Source: Coprinellus micaceus (taxonomy: Eukaryota > Basidiomycota > Agaricomycetes > Agaricales > Psathyrellaceae). From it: a stretch of 64,000 bases of DNA. The translations under genes were made by a program, and so were the position numbers. The DNA is taken from the NCBI GenBank assembly GCA_951394405.1, contig OX596335.1:1302001-1366000 (forward strand), read 5' to 3'. Positions 34,899 to 47,100 of this stretch are shown here, one piece after another. The notes beneath the pieces are model-generated. The model saw only the letters and a list, made by a program, of their open reading frames with translations, did no database searches and was not told the DNA's origin. Within the stretch, counting starts at the first letter, position 1. Every line of letters starts with the position of its first letter.

Positions 34899-36569
34899 TC
34901 AAATACCAAACTTTTTGTGGATGATATCAGGGTCTTCCTGGTACTCCTCGGCTGAAACCCACATCTGAAGCGAGAAGTCGATTAAGATACGCGCAACATC
35001 GCAATTAAGCGAGAGTTTCGTACCTTCTTGAACGTGTTCAAACCGGCCAAGATCGAGCCACCAATCCATGTTGAATACTTGCGTTCGGGAGGTGCGTATA
35101 TCTTAATCTTGACATCCTTCAGCGCAAGTTTCTTCACCTCATTGAGTAATCTATCACCAAAGCCTAAACAGAATAAGTTCTAACTTCAGACAGAGATTCA
35201 CGGACGATGCGTCTAAACGCACCTCTACAAAGCGTGCTGCCACCGCTCAGCACGATGTTGGAAAATAGGCTTTTGCGGAGGTCGAGATCGACTCGGTTGA
35301 TAGAGTCGACAATAACCTGATGCACACCGGCATACTCTTGGCCAATCAGTTCGGGGTCGAAGAGGATCTCAGGGGCACGGAATCGTTCTGAACCAAGCTG
35401 CAACGATCATAATTAGGTTTAGTGAGCTGCTGTATAATGAAAGGGATGGCGGTGGAGGCGACGTTAACTCACCCAGAGAACGTTGCCGTCCGGTAGCTTG
35501 AATTCTTCTTTCCGAATAAGCGTGTCCTTCTCCTCTTTGGCAGGGTTGAGAGCGACGTAGCAAGCTTTCTCCTTGATTGTTCGGACCACTTCGCGTTCGG
35601 CACTGGTGTGAAGGTGCTGCCCACATTTACGGAGCAGCAGTTGCAGGTGATCTGTTACATCTCTAAACCGGAAATGGTTTGGGGCTTCAATGAAAGGGTA
35701 AAAGAGAAGGGAATGGGGTGGCACTTTACCGTCCGGCGACATCCACTCGTCGAATAGCGTGCGGCATGGAGAAGCCTTCAAAGACGGGAACAGCGTGCGT
35801 AACGCCATCGCCAGAGTCGAGAACGATACCTGTCGTCCGTCCGGAGGAGTATCTGCGATCATCCTTTAGGAGTCCGCGCGCACCGTTCGGAGAAGCACGA
35901 CTTACAGTGAAAGAACGGCTTGGACAGAGATAAAGAGGGCAGGTACATTGAATGTGTCGAAAAAGATTTGGGCCGCGATGTCTCGATTGCTTCGAGGGTT
36001 CAGGGGGGCTTCGGTCAAGAGTACGGGATGCTGATAGCAGTTATTGTTAGCTCGTCGGATTTGTAGTAGGGGAAAGCCAGAGCCTTTAAGCTGCGCAGGA
36101 AGGGAAGGAACTTGGACACACCTCTTCGCTGAGGGTCCCCAGCTCCTCGGCGTAGACCCAGTTCCATATTCGCTCCATATCGTCCCAGTTGGTGACCATC
36201 CCGTGTTCCATAGGATACTTAATCTTGAGAAGGCCTCTAAATTCTTGGGCCTTGCGTCCGATGAAGACATCTCCCTCCAGAGCACCGGCCATGACGCGTT
36301 CATGTTTGGGTCGACCGACACTGCGCAGACACCAGGGCGTCAATAAGGTAGAGCAGACGCGTCCCTTCGAGACCACAACTTACAATGATGGGAAGTAGCA
36401 TTTCGGGTGGTCTTGACCAGCAAAGCCTGCCTTTATAGTCCCGGATCCCTAGCGACCAGAACCGACACGTCTGGTTGATGCTCAGCTCGATGCAGGACAC
36501 AAAGGGGGCACTTACATTGTCGATAACGACGGGCTGATTCGTAAGTACATCGTCGAATTCAGCCGACAT
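34899..36569 (-). CDS. ARP1: Actin-related protein 1 (centractin, dynactin subunit)
   Basis: Forms the short filament of dynactin, the dynein cofactor used in nuclear migration and vesicle transport in hyphae. The start [18 protein letters not shown] joins by an intron to [21 protein letters not shown], the phosphate-1 loop of the actin fold. Further motifs are [52 protein letters not shown] and [20 protein letters not shown]. The end [16 protein letters not shown] is typical of Arp1 rather than actin. At least nine exons. It shares a 153-bp divergent region with the cysteine-rich membrane-protein gene. Confidence 0.95.
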
Positions 36570-36722
36570 GGCGCGGAGGCGACCTGGAAGTCGATTGGGA
36601 GGGCGTTGTCAGACGGAGTGGGAGGAGAGAGCAAGATATCGAGACGCGCCGATGACCGTGAGCATTTGGTTGCCGCTGCTCAATCAGGGATCATACACCC
36701 AACTCCGAGTCCGTCTCTTCCA

Positions 36723-37512
36723 ATGGATCCATTATCTCTCGTCCACAAACTCGGCCTCCTCCTCCTTCTATTACTCCAGGCGTATACCCTCGTAGGTCAT
36801 CTTCAACACCCGCGCGCTCAGGAGCATTGACGCTCGTCCAGGTGCCGGTTGAGGCGGCCGGCGTGAGCAAGTGGGAAGCCACCAACTTTTGCAAATGTAT
36901 GCGGTCATCGTCCAGCTCAAACCACCCCTGACCTCGTAACTCTGTCCAGGCATATGCTATGGCACGAACTTCACGATCCTACGACTCGACTTGCCCGATA
37001 ACCCTTCTCAACCATGCCTGTCATGCACTAAGCAATGGTGCTTGAACCAAAACCTACCCATATGCGCCGGCGCTTCCCTGGGCGATACCAACCCTGACAC
37101 CGCGACGGGGAAGGAAGGAGACATCGAAGCCCGATGCTTTCGTGGGTAAACTCCCCCTCTTCGACGCCCTTCACTTACGACATGCGCTTTGCCGCTCAGA
37201 ACGAAACTCGCCGCGGGACCAGCTCATCGTGACGCTGTTTCTCTTGACAGTCTTCGGATTGCTGTTGGCTGCTGGCGTCAAGAACCGCATGTTGAAAGCC
37301 GGGCTCACTCCGCCATCTCTCCCTTGGAACATCCGGCGGAGGTGGTGGGAGGTCAGTCTACGGTGCATCTGTTACGGAGAACTTGTTCTGACTTGATTCT
37401 TCATCAGGAATGGGAGACCTGGCTTCCTCTCCGCCAGCAGCGTCAGCAAGTTGGCGTCGAGCGATTTGGGCTGAGTCCAAGCAATGAGGGTTTCAACCTT
37501 GACCGACGTTAG
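36723..37512 (+). CDS. Cysteine-rich type I membrane protein, conserved in fungi, function unknown
   Basis: I do not know a function. A hydrophobic start (MDPLSLVHKLGLLLLLLLQA) looks like a signal peptide. A 50-nt intron (GTAGGT..TCCAG) gives the continuation YTLVPVEAAGVSKW. The lumenal part has a cysteine pattern: NFCKCICYG, then PCLSCTKQWCL, LPICAG, and ARCFQRNSPRD. A single transmembrane segment follows (LIVTLFLLTVFGLLLAAGV), then a short basic cytoplasmic tail with several Trp (NIRRRWWEEWETW). Five exons, about 190 residues. All three later joins keep the cysteines in frame. The C-x-C-x-C..CFQR layout recalls a family of small fungal membrane proteins seen in other species, but I cannot name it. 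Confidence 0.7.
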
Positions 37513-37863
37513 TTACTGTAGCGAGTTTCTCTTTACAAATTATGTTTTCATGTGGATTGTGTGGGGGGTCATGGCTATGGGCACCGCGCTCAGGGGCCGA
37601 GCAATTAAGACTCACGCGCTGACTGCGCTCATCACTGCACCTTATGATGCTGTTGCACCTTCCAAGATTGACGAAGGCCGGCCAAGTACAACCTCCTCTG
37701 CCTGCGACCACCATCTTGACCTAGCACCGCCAATCCTGAGCTGCGCTCACTGCCTTTGCGCTTGTCACGGCACAGTATAAAGGTACTGGAGAGCGCCGAT
37801 AGCCCAGCCAGAACTCTCTTGGCACTGTTTGCAGCAATAGGCATACTCCACTCTTAAGCGCCA
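37513..37863 (+). other. Intergenic region, no gene recognised
   Basis: 351 bp between two plus-strand genes, holding the 3' flank of the membrane-protein gene and the promoter of the SVIP-like gene. A TATAAAG string occurs at about 37776 (CAGTATAAAGG), roughly 88 nt upstream of the SVIP-like start, and may be its TATA box. Confidence 0.45.
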
Positions 37864-38372
37864 ATGGGAAACAATCCGTCAAAGCAGAAGTACCCGACGA
37901 AGCATGTCTTGGGGGGTGGGCAACCTGGCCAACGGTCACAGCAGCAGCCCCAGCAACAACGGAACGCGCAAGGCGGAAAGAACGTTTTGGGAGGGGGATC
38001 GTCGGCGCCAGCGGCTACTTCTCAGCAGCAGGGCAATCGGGATCCGGGAGATGCTCGTGCAGCCGCCGCTGAAGCCGCGGAACGTCGCCTCAAAGCAGTA
38101 TGTGGTCCTTCTATGGGCTCACCACGAGGGAAAGTGAGCAGCGGTGACTGACGAACGATTCACCTGGGTTACAGCAACAAGCAAGAGGGACGAACGCTTC
38201 GAACCCCAATGCAGGCAAACTGGCTGCCCAAGCAGCTCGCCAAAGCTCGAAATCAGCGGTACCAGCTCCTTCGAATCAGAAGGACAACCTTGTGGTATGT
38301 CCACTTCCTGGTCAGGCCGCATGACGATATTCAATCTAACCTTTTGCCCCGTCCATCGACTAGTGGGATTAG
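37864..38372 (+). CDS. SVIP-like small, putatively N-myristoylated protein
   Basis: Short Gln/Gly-rich protein of about 115 residues. It begins MGNNPSKQKY, a good N-myristoylation context (Gly2, Ser6, Lys7). Two short repeats follow (KHVLGGGQ and KNVLGGGS) separated by a Gln-rich stretch. The helix DARAAAAEAAERRLKA resembles the AEAAERRQK motif of small VCP/p97-interacting protein. Two introns (GTATGT..TACAG and GTATGT..CTAG) lead to QQARGTNASNPNAGKLAAQA and finally to NLVWD before the stop. If truly SVIP-like it would bind p97/Cdc48 at membranes. That function is inferred from the short helix only. Confidence 0.62.
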
Positions 38373-39486
38373 TCGGGTTGCTTGAAGGGTCCCTAGTATC
38401 CATACTCGACATCAAATGGAACACTCTCGATACCACTATTAGACTCAAGCGTCGATGTAGAGGCCCATGCCTAAACATACTCACTATTTACTCCAGTCTC
38501 AATATTGGCCGTTTCTCGCGGGGGACACCCTCCATGTACCAGACACCTTCTACTTCCCTGGATCCACACCCTATATCTGATTCTTCTATCAATGCCGTCC
38601 CAGATCCCCGTCGCTCCCTCGTTTCTGCGCCTGCAAATTCTAACCTACCCTAATTTCTACGGATATATTCGCCCATACATGGAGAGTTTAATGGTCAATT
38701 GCGTGCCTTGTGTCCGAGTCTAGCCAATTTCGACTAGTGTGTTTGCTGGTTCCCCTGGAACCACCCTTTCAGAGAATGCTCCCCCGTGAATCGAATCCCC
38801 GCCAATTTCAACTCGGAAAGAAGGTGCCTCCTCAACGCCTACCTCGCAGGGGATAGATCTATGAGCGCCTACTCGCTCTTTCTCCTTCTGAAACAAACTG
38901 GTTCGAATCGTTTCCTCGCGACCGTTTGTTTCGCGAGCGGAATCAAATGGGAATGACCGGGGATCACGAAATACACTGCTGCCCACACGTTGAACCCCAA
39001 CCAACCCTGTCAGGTCCCCACCAATCGTATGTTTTCTGTCCATCTCTCCTCGGCGAACAAAGACTCAACGTTGTCACACCTGCACATATTCAGAGTCCCC
39101 CCCCCGAAATCCCATAGGTGCGTGGAGGCATTACGGTTCCTTCGGACCTGGTTTTTGGTGGTGGGTTCCATCTGGAGGTCCCCGTTGGCTCCCTTCGGGC
39201 ATATGCGATTGGGAAAGGTGGCTCGAGTCAACGCCACAACGGAAATTGACTCTTCGCCAAATCCAGAATTTCCAATCGTTGGGGGAAGGCGGGTGTGAAT
39301 CGCAGGTACGACCTGATGTTCGCTTTCTATTAGATTCTCAACGGGCGCTTGATCGTTACAGTTGGTACCAGACCTCCGGAGCCAAGCTCGCGATCGAGAA
39401 AGGTACGTAGAGTATTCCTTTGGGTCGCGCCACTGGTCATTGACCGGCCCTAAGAGGTATATTCTACCTAGATATTGTGCTCCACC
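38373..39486. other. 1.1-kb stretch without a confident gene
   Basis: Between the SVIP-like gene and GPI2. A minus-strand open frame at 38720-39043 (107 codons, beginning MDRKHTIGGDLTGLVG) has plausible amino-acid composition but matches nothing I know. A GC-rich, C-run-containing stretch lies near 39100. Several GGTTCGAATC-like strings were checked as tRNA T-arms and do not fold. The right end must hold the GPI2 promoter and perhaps leader exons. Confidence 0.35.
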
Positions 39487-40990
39487 ATGCTGCCGGCGTC
39501 CTCATCGTGCCTCGATGATTCCACGGATTCTTCCTCCGTATTGGCGGACGAGGAAATGTCCTGGAAACGGGTCCTCTGGAAGACCCAGCCATATCCGGAC
39601 AACTACGTCCCACCGGAGGTCTTCCTAGCCTCACTCCAACGAAACGGTGAGTACAACGCCAACCCTGTTCATTCGCTGCAATTGTATTGACTGTCACGGC
39701 CCCTCATTTGTGATATCCCGCCTCGTTTTTTCTTCTGGTTCTTGGCCTCTTCCGAAACTCCTACTATTCCCGTCTTTCGACGCCGCTGCATCGTGTGCCC
39801 GCCCTGCGGTCGATCCAGCTCATTTTCAGCCATACACCTATTGGCCGCTAGTTGTCCTGACATGTGCTATTACACAACACGTCGCGGTGATATTTGTATT
39901 CTTGGCAACCTTTGTCGATCTCAACGAACACATGCTGGACCCGAGGACTTTGGTTTGGATCTGCGTAGCATGTTTCTTCGTTTGTTACGCCATATGGACC
40001 CTTCTGGACGACCGGAGGACGGAGGCTCATTCCTGGGGGAAGTCCGACAACCAGAGTAGTTCCAATAATAATCGTAAGTCGGAATTGACAAATTTCTTTC
40101 ATCCCAAAGTGAAATTCTGAATGCTATATGTTCTCGTGACAGACCTCAAAGCACTCAAGTCTTCGATAATGATGTTTCTTACTCTCATCGTGCTTTCGCC
40201 AGTCTTGCGCACCCTGACTGCTGACACTTCATCCGACTCGATCTGGGCCCTCTCCGCTGTTCTCTTTATCCTTAACATCCTCCTCGCGGACTACACGGCG
40301 ACTAATGCTCACGGTGAAGCCCACACCCGGTAAGCTTGTTCAAATGATTCCATGCATCTGGCCCTGCATACTGACTACGACCTATTTTCATTTCTGCAAC
40401 AGCCTCACCTCGGTGCTATCTATGAATGCTGCCATCTCAGCGTCTGTCGTCCTGGCGTCCCGCCTTGGAACTGATATCTCTGTCTTCGCCCTGATTTTGT
40501 TTGCGGTTCTCTCCTTTGTGTTATATCCGCTCCTGAGACCTCGCTTACAGGTACGAGTGTACGGCACCCTCTACGTTGCATTGTCGTGATCACTTATAAC
40601 ATGCTTCCGAATTCAGACACTATCCACTGGCCTCTGGATAATGATCACCGCCTCCCTTTGCTCCATTTCCGTCTATCTCCTCGCCCCGCTCTCCACAATG
40701 GTCACGGCCCTTTGCGTCTTCGCCCTCTTCTCCATCACCTTCATCGCACCGATGCTCCTGGTGTGGGCGCAGCAGTACAAAAAGTAAGTTCAAGTTCGCA
40801 CCACTCCTATCACACCTGACTCCTCGCTGACTCTGGGGTTTTGATTGACGTCTCACTGTTTATTCCTCCTTCCTACCTTTCGTGTACCCTTCTTGATCGA
40901 ACGAATGAATCTTCGCGCCAACCAACCAAACGCCACCCGGACAGCAATATTCGCGGACCTTGGGATGTCGCTGTCCCAAAGGTTCGTTGA
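39487..40990 (+). CDS. GPI2: GPI-GlcNAc transferase subunit C (PIG-C / Gpi2)
   Basis: Multi-pass ER protein of the complex that adds GlcNAc to phosphatidylinositol, the first step of GPI-anchor synthesis. The N-terminus contains the hallmark SWKRVLWKTQPYPDNYVPPE. Transmembrane segments include WPLVVLTCAITQHVAVIFVF and LVWICVACFFVCYAIWTLL. Then come FLTLIVLSPVLRTLTADTSSD, SMNAAISASVVLASRL and LILFAVLSFVLYPLLRPRL. The end NIRGPWDVAVP matches the conserved GPWDEA-type terminus. About seven exons with small introns. The ATG at 39487 is the first in frame; an upstream leader exon near 39340-39410 is possible. Confidence 0.9.
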
Positions 40991-42437
40991 TCGTTAACTA
41001 GGCGATAATTCCAAGTATGCTGTAGGCCGACCAATACTCCGCACGGCTTAGGGGAGACGGTGGGGGCGTGGCACGCAGGTAATACGAAAAGGTTTTAGGC
41101 ACCTTCCCCGGCCTCGCATGAGGTTGGTACGATGGAAGGCGGTGCCTAGAATTCGGGAAGCGGACTTGGGGAGTAGCGTTGAGGCTGTGGCCCCGAGGGT
41201 GAAATTTGTAGATATCGGGGGCAAGGTTGGCAGGAGACGGTGTCTGAACTTGGACGTATTGAACCTTGGGTTGGGCGCTAGGCCCCGTAGTATGGGCCCC
41301 GTCGAGACGAGAGTGGAGAGGGGTAGACTTGTATCTGAGTACTTAGAGAGGATGAAATCGCACGCTTACCCTCGCCTGTTATATAGAGACCTGAAGAAAC
41401 CGCTATCTCAGCCAGATGCCTTTCCTTCACATCGACTCGTTCTTCAAAGTCTACCGTCCAAGCTTCGAGAGGCGGGTGCTCATGGAATGCAGGGAGAGCC
41501 GTCGAGCCGTCGAGTACATTCAGGTCCCCTCGGTGGATGGTGACGCTCGGGTTGATGGTTTCGAGAGCCCGGAGGGCGAGGACATGAAGAGAAGGAGAGG
41601 GAAGGCGTACTGTTGAGAGGGCGTAACTCCGGATCGGCAATGGCAGACGTGGTGGTTGAGGATGAAGGAAGCATGCGCACCCTCAAGAATCAAGGTGGCT
41701 GCTTGCTCCGGTCGAGGCGGGGACCGACTTGTGCTTCAGTTGAGTTGGGAAGTTAGGTTGGAGGACTCGGGGGGTGCGTAGTCGTGGTGAAGAAGGCATT
41801 CGGAGCTCGTGTCACCAACGATGTCGATACTTAGCAGGAAATAGCAAAAGAGGGTCAAATACTGCTGAAGGACCCGTATCGTGTGCGCTTTGACATGCGG
41901 CCCCCACGGTACAAGTACCCGAGGCATTATGCTCGGGATTGTGGCCCTGGAATGTCTGCGAAATTCGGTAGAGAATAGACCGTGATCGTAAGCTAGCTCG
42001 ACGATGGTATATACATAGGCACGGTGGCCGGGTCAAGAAAGTGCGTGAAGGTGCAGAGGAACCAGGTATGGTACATCGAGGACGTGTGGAGAGGTAGAGA
42101 GTGATAGATAATGCTACAGGCGCGTCGTAGACAGGGGTGTGGTATCAGCAGAGTGTTCAGCAAGAAACGCAGGGCTTGTCTCAAGAAAGGTAGCTGTAGA
42201 GTAGGAGGACTCGGGAGATATGATGGGGTGCATGTGTGGGAACATAGGGGCCAGAGAGCGATAGGTATGGTCCTTCCGTGACCGTCGACGACGTCTAGAA
42301 GCGTGAAGAATCCGGAAGCAAGAAAATGATATGCCAAGGGTTGTGGGGTCGTGGAGCCTTGAGAGGGGCGGGTATACAGCTCGCGGGGGTGTCAATCGAG
42401 AATATTGCAGGGTAGGTTAACCGAAACATGCAGGGGA
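40991..42437. other. 1.4-kb stretch without a recognised gene
   Basis: Between GPI2 and the bZIP gene. It contains overlapping open frames on both strands at about 41118-41640, the longest of 141 codons. None shows a domain, signal peptide or consistent splice pattern. The right part (41750-42430) is likely 3' untranslated sequence of the bZIP gene. Confidence 0.35.
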
Positions 42438-44037
42438 CTATGTTTCCATTGCTAGCTCTTCGTTGTCGAGTCTCGGTCTCTTCGAACTCGTGGGGCCACC
42501 AATTCCGATCCCTCGGGCCTCGAGGACGTCCATAGCTACCTTGGCAGCACCTTCTGAAGATTTTTTGCCTCTGGCTCGCGTTCGTCGAAGCGCGCCGAAA
42601 GCTTGCGCTTTAATGACGGCGACCGTGCATGACAGAGAGGGAGGGCCGGGGGACGGGGATCGCGACGAAGTGTGCTGCGTGCCCCGTCTTCGGCGCGGCC
42701 TCGAGGTTAGAGATGCCCCGTTCGAGTCGCTGTCGCTGCTCAAACGATCGTGGTGGCCACTGCCAGACCCAAATCCCCCCTTGCTAGTGTTCCCGCCGAG
42801 TGCGCCGCCGCCGTTGGGGATTGGGGGCATGGGAGTGGTGCGGGAGTGCTGAGGGTCTGGGTCAGAGCCCGATTTCCGAGTCCCAAAGCGATAGCTAAGA
42901 GCATCAGAGGCGCCGAGGCCGGAGAGGGAGGAAAGGTCTGCGGTGCCGCCAATGAGAGTTACTTCCCCAGCATGAGGCAACGAGTGACGGCGTATCTCGA
43001 TTTCTCCACGGTCGTTAAATCGGGCGCCGGGTTCGGGAAAGGTGAAGGGGTACACGGGGGCCAGGGCTGTAGATGTAGAAGCAGGGGTTGATGAGGAAGG
43101 GGAGAGTGGCCGACTCTCCGGTACACTGTTCGCAGAAGGTCGGTGATCGTACCGCTCGTCGTTGGAAAATATGTAAGGGGCGGTGTCGAGGACGGCGTGG
43201 AGCTGAAGTTTGTCCTCTTCGGGTGCACCACCGAACGGCCGCGAAGAATACGAGATCTCTGTGGCTGCCAGGGAAGGGGACTGGTATACAGGGGACTGGG
43301 AGGGCTGGTGGGGTTCTGTCCCGGACATGGTGTTGCCAGGAGGATGATGCTGGATGGGCCACCTGGAATCTCTCGGCGACGCGGCCTGAACGGAGAAGCT
43401 GAAATGGCCATATTTGGCCAGGCGTCCGTTTGGGTCGTCTGGCGAAAGAGTCGGGTCGGCTGGCTCGACCATTGGGATCGACGGGGACGTGGTGGTGTAG
43501 GACGAGTGGTCAGAGCGGGGGTACGCTGGCGGGCCCGTGCACGAATCGTCGTTTCGGTAGTTTATATTCTGGTCGCTGTACTGGTGTTGCTGGTGGGCGA
43601 CATGGGTGTCGACATTACCCGGCGGCTGGAGCAGCGCGGCCGCGTTGACGGGTGGTGGGAGAGACGGAAGGTCGTCGCCGTTGGGGTGGCTCGACTTCCG
43701 CGACTGCCAGAAGCATCGCCAGTACTTTTCGCGTTCGCGCAACTCGAGGCGTGCGCGTGCGGACTCCTTCTTCCAGCCTGCTGCCTCGGAGCGTGCGTCG
43801 TGACACGACTCCTGGAGCTGGAGGACGACGGACTCTAGGTTTGTGACTGGGCTGGGTGAGTGGGGGGGCGCGTCGGAGAGGAGAGGACTTGCCTGTCTCT
43901 TCGAGGGTGGCAATGTAGCTGGCGCGACGGGCCCGGAAGGCGGCCTGTGCGTCTGCGTTCTTCTTTTTGCGGAGGGCGATGTCGTGGACGCGTGCCTGCT
44001 CGTCGGAGGGCCCCTTTGCGGGGTCGTGGTTGGGCAT
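42438..44037 (-). CDS. bZIP transcription factor
   Basis: Sequence-specific DNA-binding regulator. Exon 1 holds the basic region ALRKKKNADAQAAFRARRAS, the N-x2-A-x3-F-R-x-R-R signature, and the start of the zipper (YIATLEET). It joins VTNLESVVLQLQESCHD, continuing the heptads. The joining intron at 43847-43892 starts GCAAGT and ends CCCAG, a GC-AG intron with perfect consensus; it restores the zipper register. The remaining 450 residues are Ser/Pro/His-rich and disordered, with a Gly-rich patch and a basic patch (SRPRRRRGTQ), and a terminal KRPRLDNEE. Regulatory targets cannot be inferred. Total is about 500 residues in two exons. Confidence 0.88.
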
Positions 44038-44191
44038 TGGGAAATCAGTGTGGTCTCGGGGGAATAAATGGCATTTTAAGGGGACACGAGGAGAAGGGTA
44101 TCATTAAAGTATTGCATTTACTTGTATAGGCCCCGCCGGTCAATTCCGGTCGAACCGAACCAACCCCTGCCTTCTCCATCCCCGGCTCGCC

Positions 44192-47100
44192 TCACTCGCC
44201 CTCAGAATCTTCCTCCCCTGCCTCCTCTCCGAGATCCACCGCCTCCAGCCGCGTCCCCGTCCCGTCTACCACGCACACCACACGCCGGTTGCTTCTGCCG
44301 TTCACAGCAAGCCCAACCTCCCCAGCTCTCCCTCCCAATCCCCGTCGTCGCGTCAGCATCACGCCCTGCCCCGCGATCTGGATCCCATCCCCGTTAGTGA
44401 CGTGCAGATATACTTCCAAACGTTGCTCACCCGTCCGGCCCGCCATTCGTCCAGTGCCAAGGTCGTCAGCTCTTCCCAGCTTTTGAACGTAGGGTTGCCC
44501 GCGTCGTGGGTCAGCTTGAGGAATTCAAGCCCATGATAGTCGAATCGTGAAAGATAATCTGAACACTTGTCAGCGGAAATTAGGCGCCGATGCAGAGCAC
44601 TGACTGTGGCCCTTCTGTGCCCGATATACGACGATGATGCTTTCGTCATCGAAAAAGTCGGCCGCCAGAACGTTGCACCTGCCTTCTCCCTCCGGTAGCT
44701 GGCAGTCTACAATCGCTAACCTAATTTCGAGTCGGGGTACAGCCGGTGTCGTCGCCCCACCATGCTGGATTTGAACAAGTACAACTCGGGGGGCGTCAGA
44801 CAAAGCTTCCGTAAACGCCGAAATGGATCTTACTAGTGTGCTCGCCTTTCACCGGCGCAAGAAAATAGTTCACTATTTGGTTCTAGGTAGCCGAGGTCAC
44901 TCAATACGTTCACAGCCAAATACAAGGCACTTACCTCATTTTGCGCAATCCGCGAGCGGAATTCGAACGACCAACGGGGGTTTACCTCCCCAGGCGAGAT
45001 GGTTGGCCCACGAAGGTGAACATTCCTGGACCAAGTTGCTGCTCCCGCCGCGCGTATGAAAACTTTGTTGCATCCCTCTGCCAAGTCTTCCGAAAGCACC
45101 ACAAGGTTCTTCACCAGGTCAAAATGGTTGATGGATGGGGGTTTCTACAGTGAAGCGAACATTGTCAGCATACCATGTCTGAGATGGGTTCCAAGAATCG
45201 CAGACCTGTTGCCCAGGAAGTCCGTTCGAACCATGGACGGCGGCCAGCTTCGCTCGCATCATCGTCTCAGAAAGGGTTGATTTGGGCACGCTTGATTGGG
45301 GAGGCTCAAGCTGACTGAGATCGCCCACAAACCACATATCGATCTTGCTCGACACGAGCCCAGACACAAGGTAATTGTTCACTTCGAGTATATCGTGACG
45401 CGGGGTGGGGTTCGCTTCAGGTGGTCCATTTGGGGTCGCTTGGGCGTTGGTTGCTTCTGGTGAATTCATGAGTGAGAAACAACAAGGGGCAGGCAGAAGT
45501 AATCAACATTACCGAAGCGTAGCCATGCAATGAATTCCTTGAAACGAAAGTGTTCTTGACGCACGACGGATGATAATAGGCTTCCTAGAACTATTCCTCG
45601 ATTAGTATGCCTGGCAGCTCGCTCAAGCAGCTCTTGATCAAGGTCAAACATTGAGTACAACGACGGCCTGCAGTGACGGGTTCGGCACAGGTAAGTGACG
45701 AAGTTCAGACTAACTCCTTGGAGTACTCACAGCATCTTCCACCCTTGAAGTTCCTCAAGAACAAGCTGCAACCGTTGGCAGGCAGGAACCAGGCGCTTTT
45801 CCGAATAGTCTCTAAGCTTTATTAAAGCATCTGTCATTATTGATTCCCACTTCTGGATGCCCTGTAAAGCGTGTTTAGTATATCAATAAAGGATCAGTAA
45901 TTGTAACCATGCTCACTCTCTCACTCATCTGCTCACCGCCTCCCAGAAAGTCTTCCAAGGGCTTTGATGCTCTCCCAGTGGTGAGCAGCCAGGTTAAATC
46001 AAGAACAGGGTCAGTGCCCCTATCTAAAACACTAATGTCACTTGTGAAAAGGAGCAGGAACACTGTGAAAGGACCTACAACCGAACTTTTCAGTCTGCTT
46101 CACCCTGAGCGCTTCTACCCATTTTGGCCCGAGCGCCCGTGCTCCGGTTGCGCCTGCGGACCCGTACCAGGCGTCCTTCATTTCCTTGACCACTCGAACA
46201 ATGTACCAAGTCAAGTCTCGAGCTATTGATGAAAGCCTTGCAAGATCCCGCATCTTCCGATTGCCAAGGAGGGGCACGTCGATGATAGTGGGTTCGATGA
46301 GCGTGCTCGAGAATGTCCCAGAGCGGAACCTAGAGTGGCCAAAGAAAATAGGGGCCCCGTTCGACTTCTCCACAGACACAAAGGAGGCCGGCTGCTCGGA
46401 TTTTATCTTCCCCAGCGGAAATGTCCCATCCAAAAAAATATGAGAGAATCCAAACGTGTCTGTCACCATTAGGACACTGCCAATGTTGGATTCGTCGACT
46501 TCGTCCAGGTTGTCTTCAGCCTTTGTGTGTAGCCTTGTTTGTATGGATGAATCGACAACGGGGGTCTTCGAGTCAGCAGAGAGGGTTGGCCATGTGCTGA
46601 TAGCTTTAGGAAGCTGCGACTTGCTCTGTGATCGTGTCTGCGATCCTTGAAAGGCGAAGAGGTTGGTTGCACTGGGGAAGGGAGTCAATCACACAGGACG
46701 AGACTTCACGAAAGAAAGACTTCGGACGTGAGTTTGTCAGATTCCTCTGCCAGAGGATCGAGGAGAGGGAGGCTTCTCAAAACTGACTCGGTAGTCCCTG
46801 TCTAGACACGAATCGGTTGTATCCAAGTCTGAAATGAATGAAGGGATGTCATCATACAATGATGTTGTGTCGCCTGAAGATATCTGGGATTGCGGACGGC
46901 TTTTTCAGCTTATCCGAACGGAACCACCAGATGCCTGTCAGCTTCACAGAGTCTGAGGTAGATGATTCAGCAGTGCTTGATGAGAGTTCGATGGGGAGGG
47001 AGGTGATGGTATGTCCATCGTGTATTGAGTGCAGAGAGACGTGAGGGGGATTCAGTAACAATGCGATGCTTCTCCCTGGATATAAATTGTCGGACGCGTC

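Noticed and set aside
38890..38910. GGTTCGAATC string resembling a tRNA T-arm
   Set aside because: The flanks do not form a 5-bp T stem or an acceptor stem; no anticodon arm upstream.
41118..41640. Overlapping frames between GPI2 and the bZIP gene
   Set aside because: Both strands open, no motif, no signal peptide, no splice logic.
43143..43838. 231-codon plus-strand frame opposite the bZIP gene
   Set aside because: Antisense of a Ser/Pro/His-rich disordered tail; no start context or domain.
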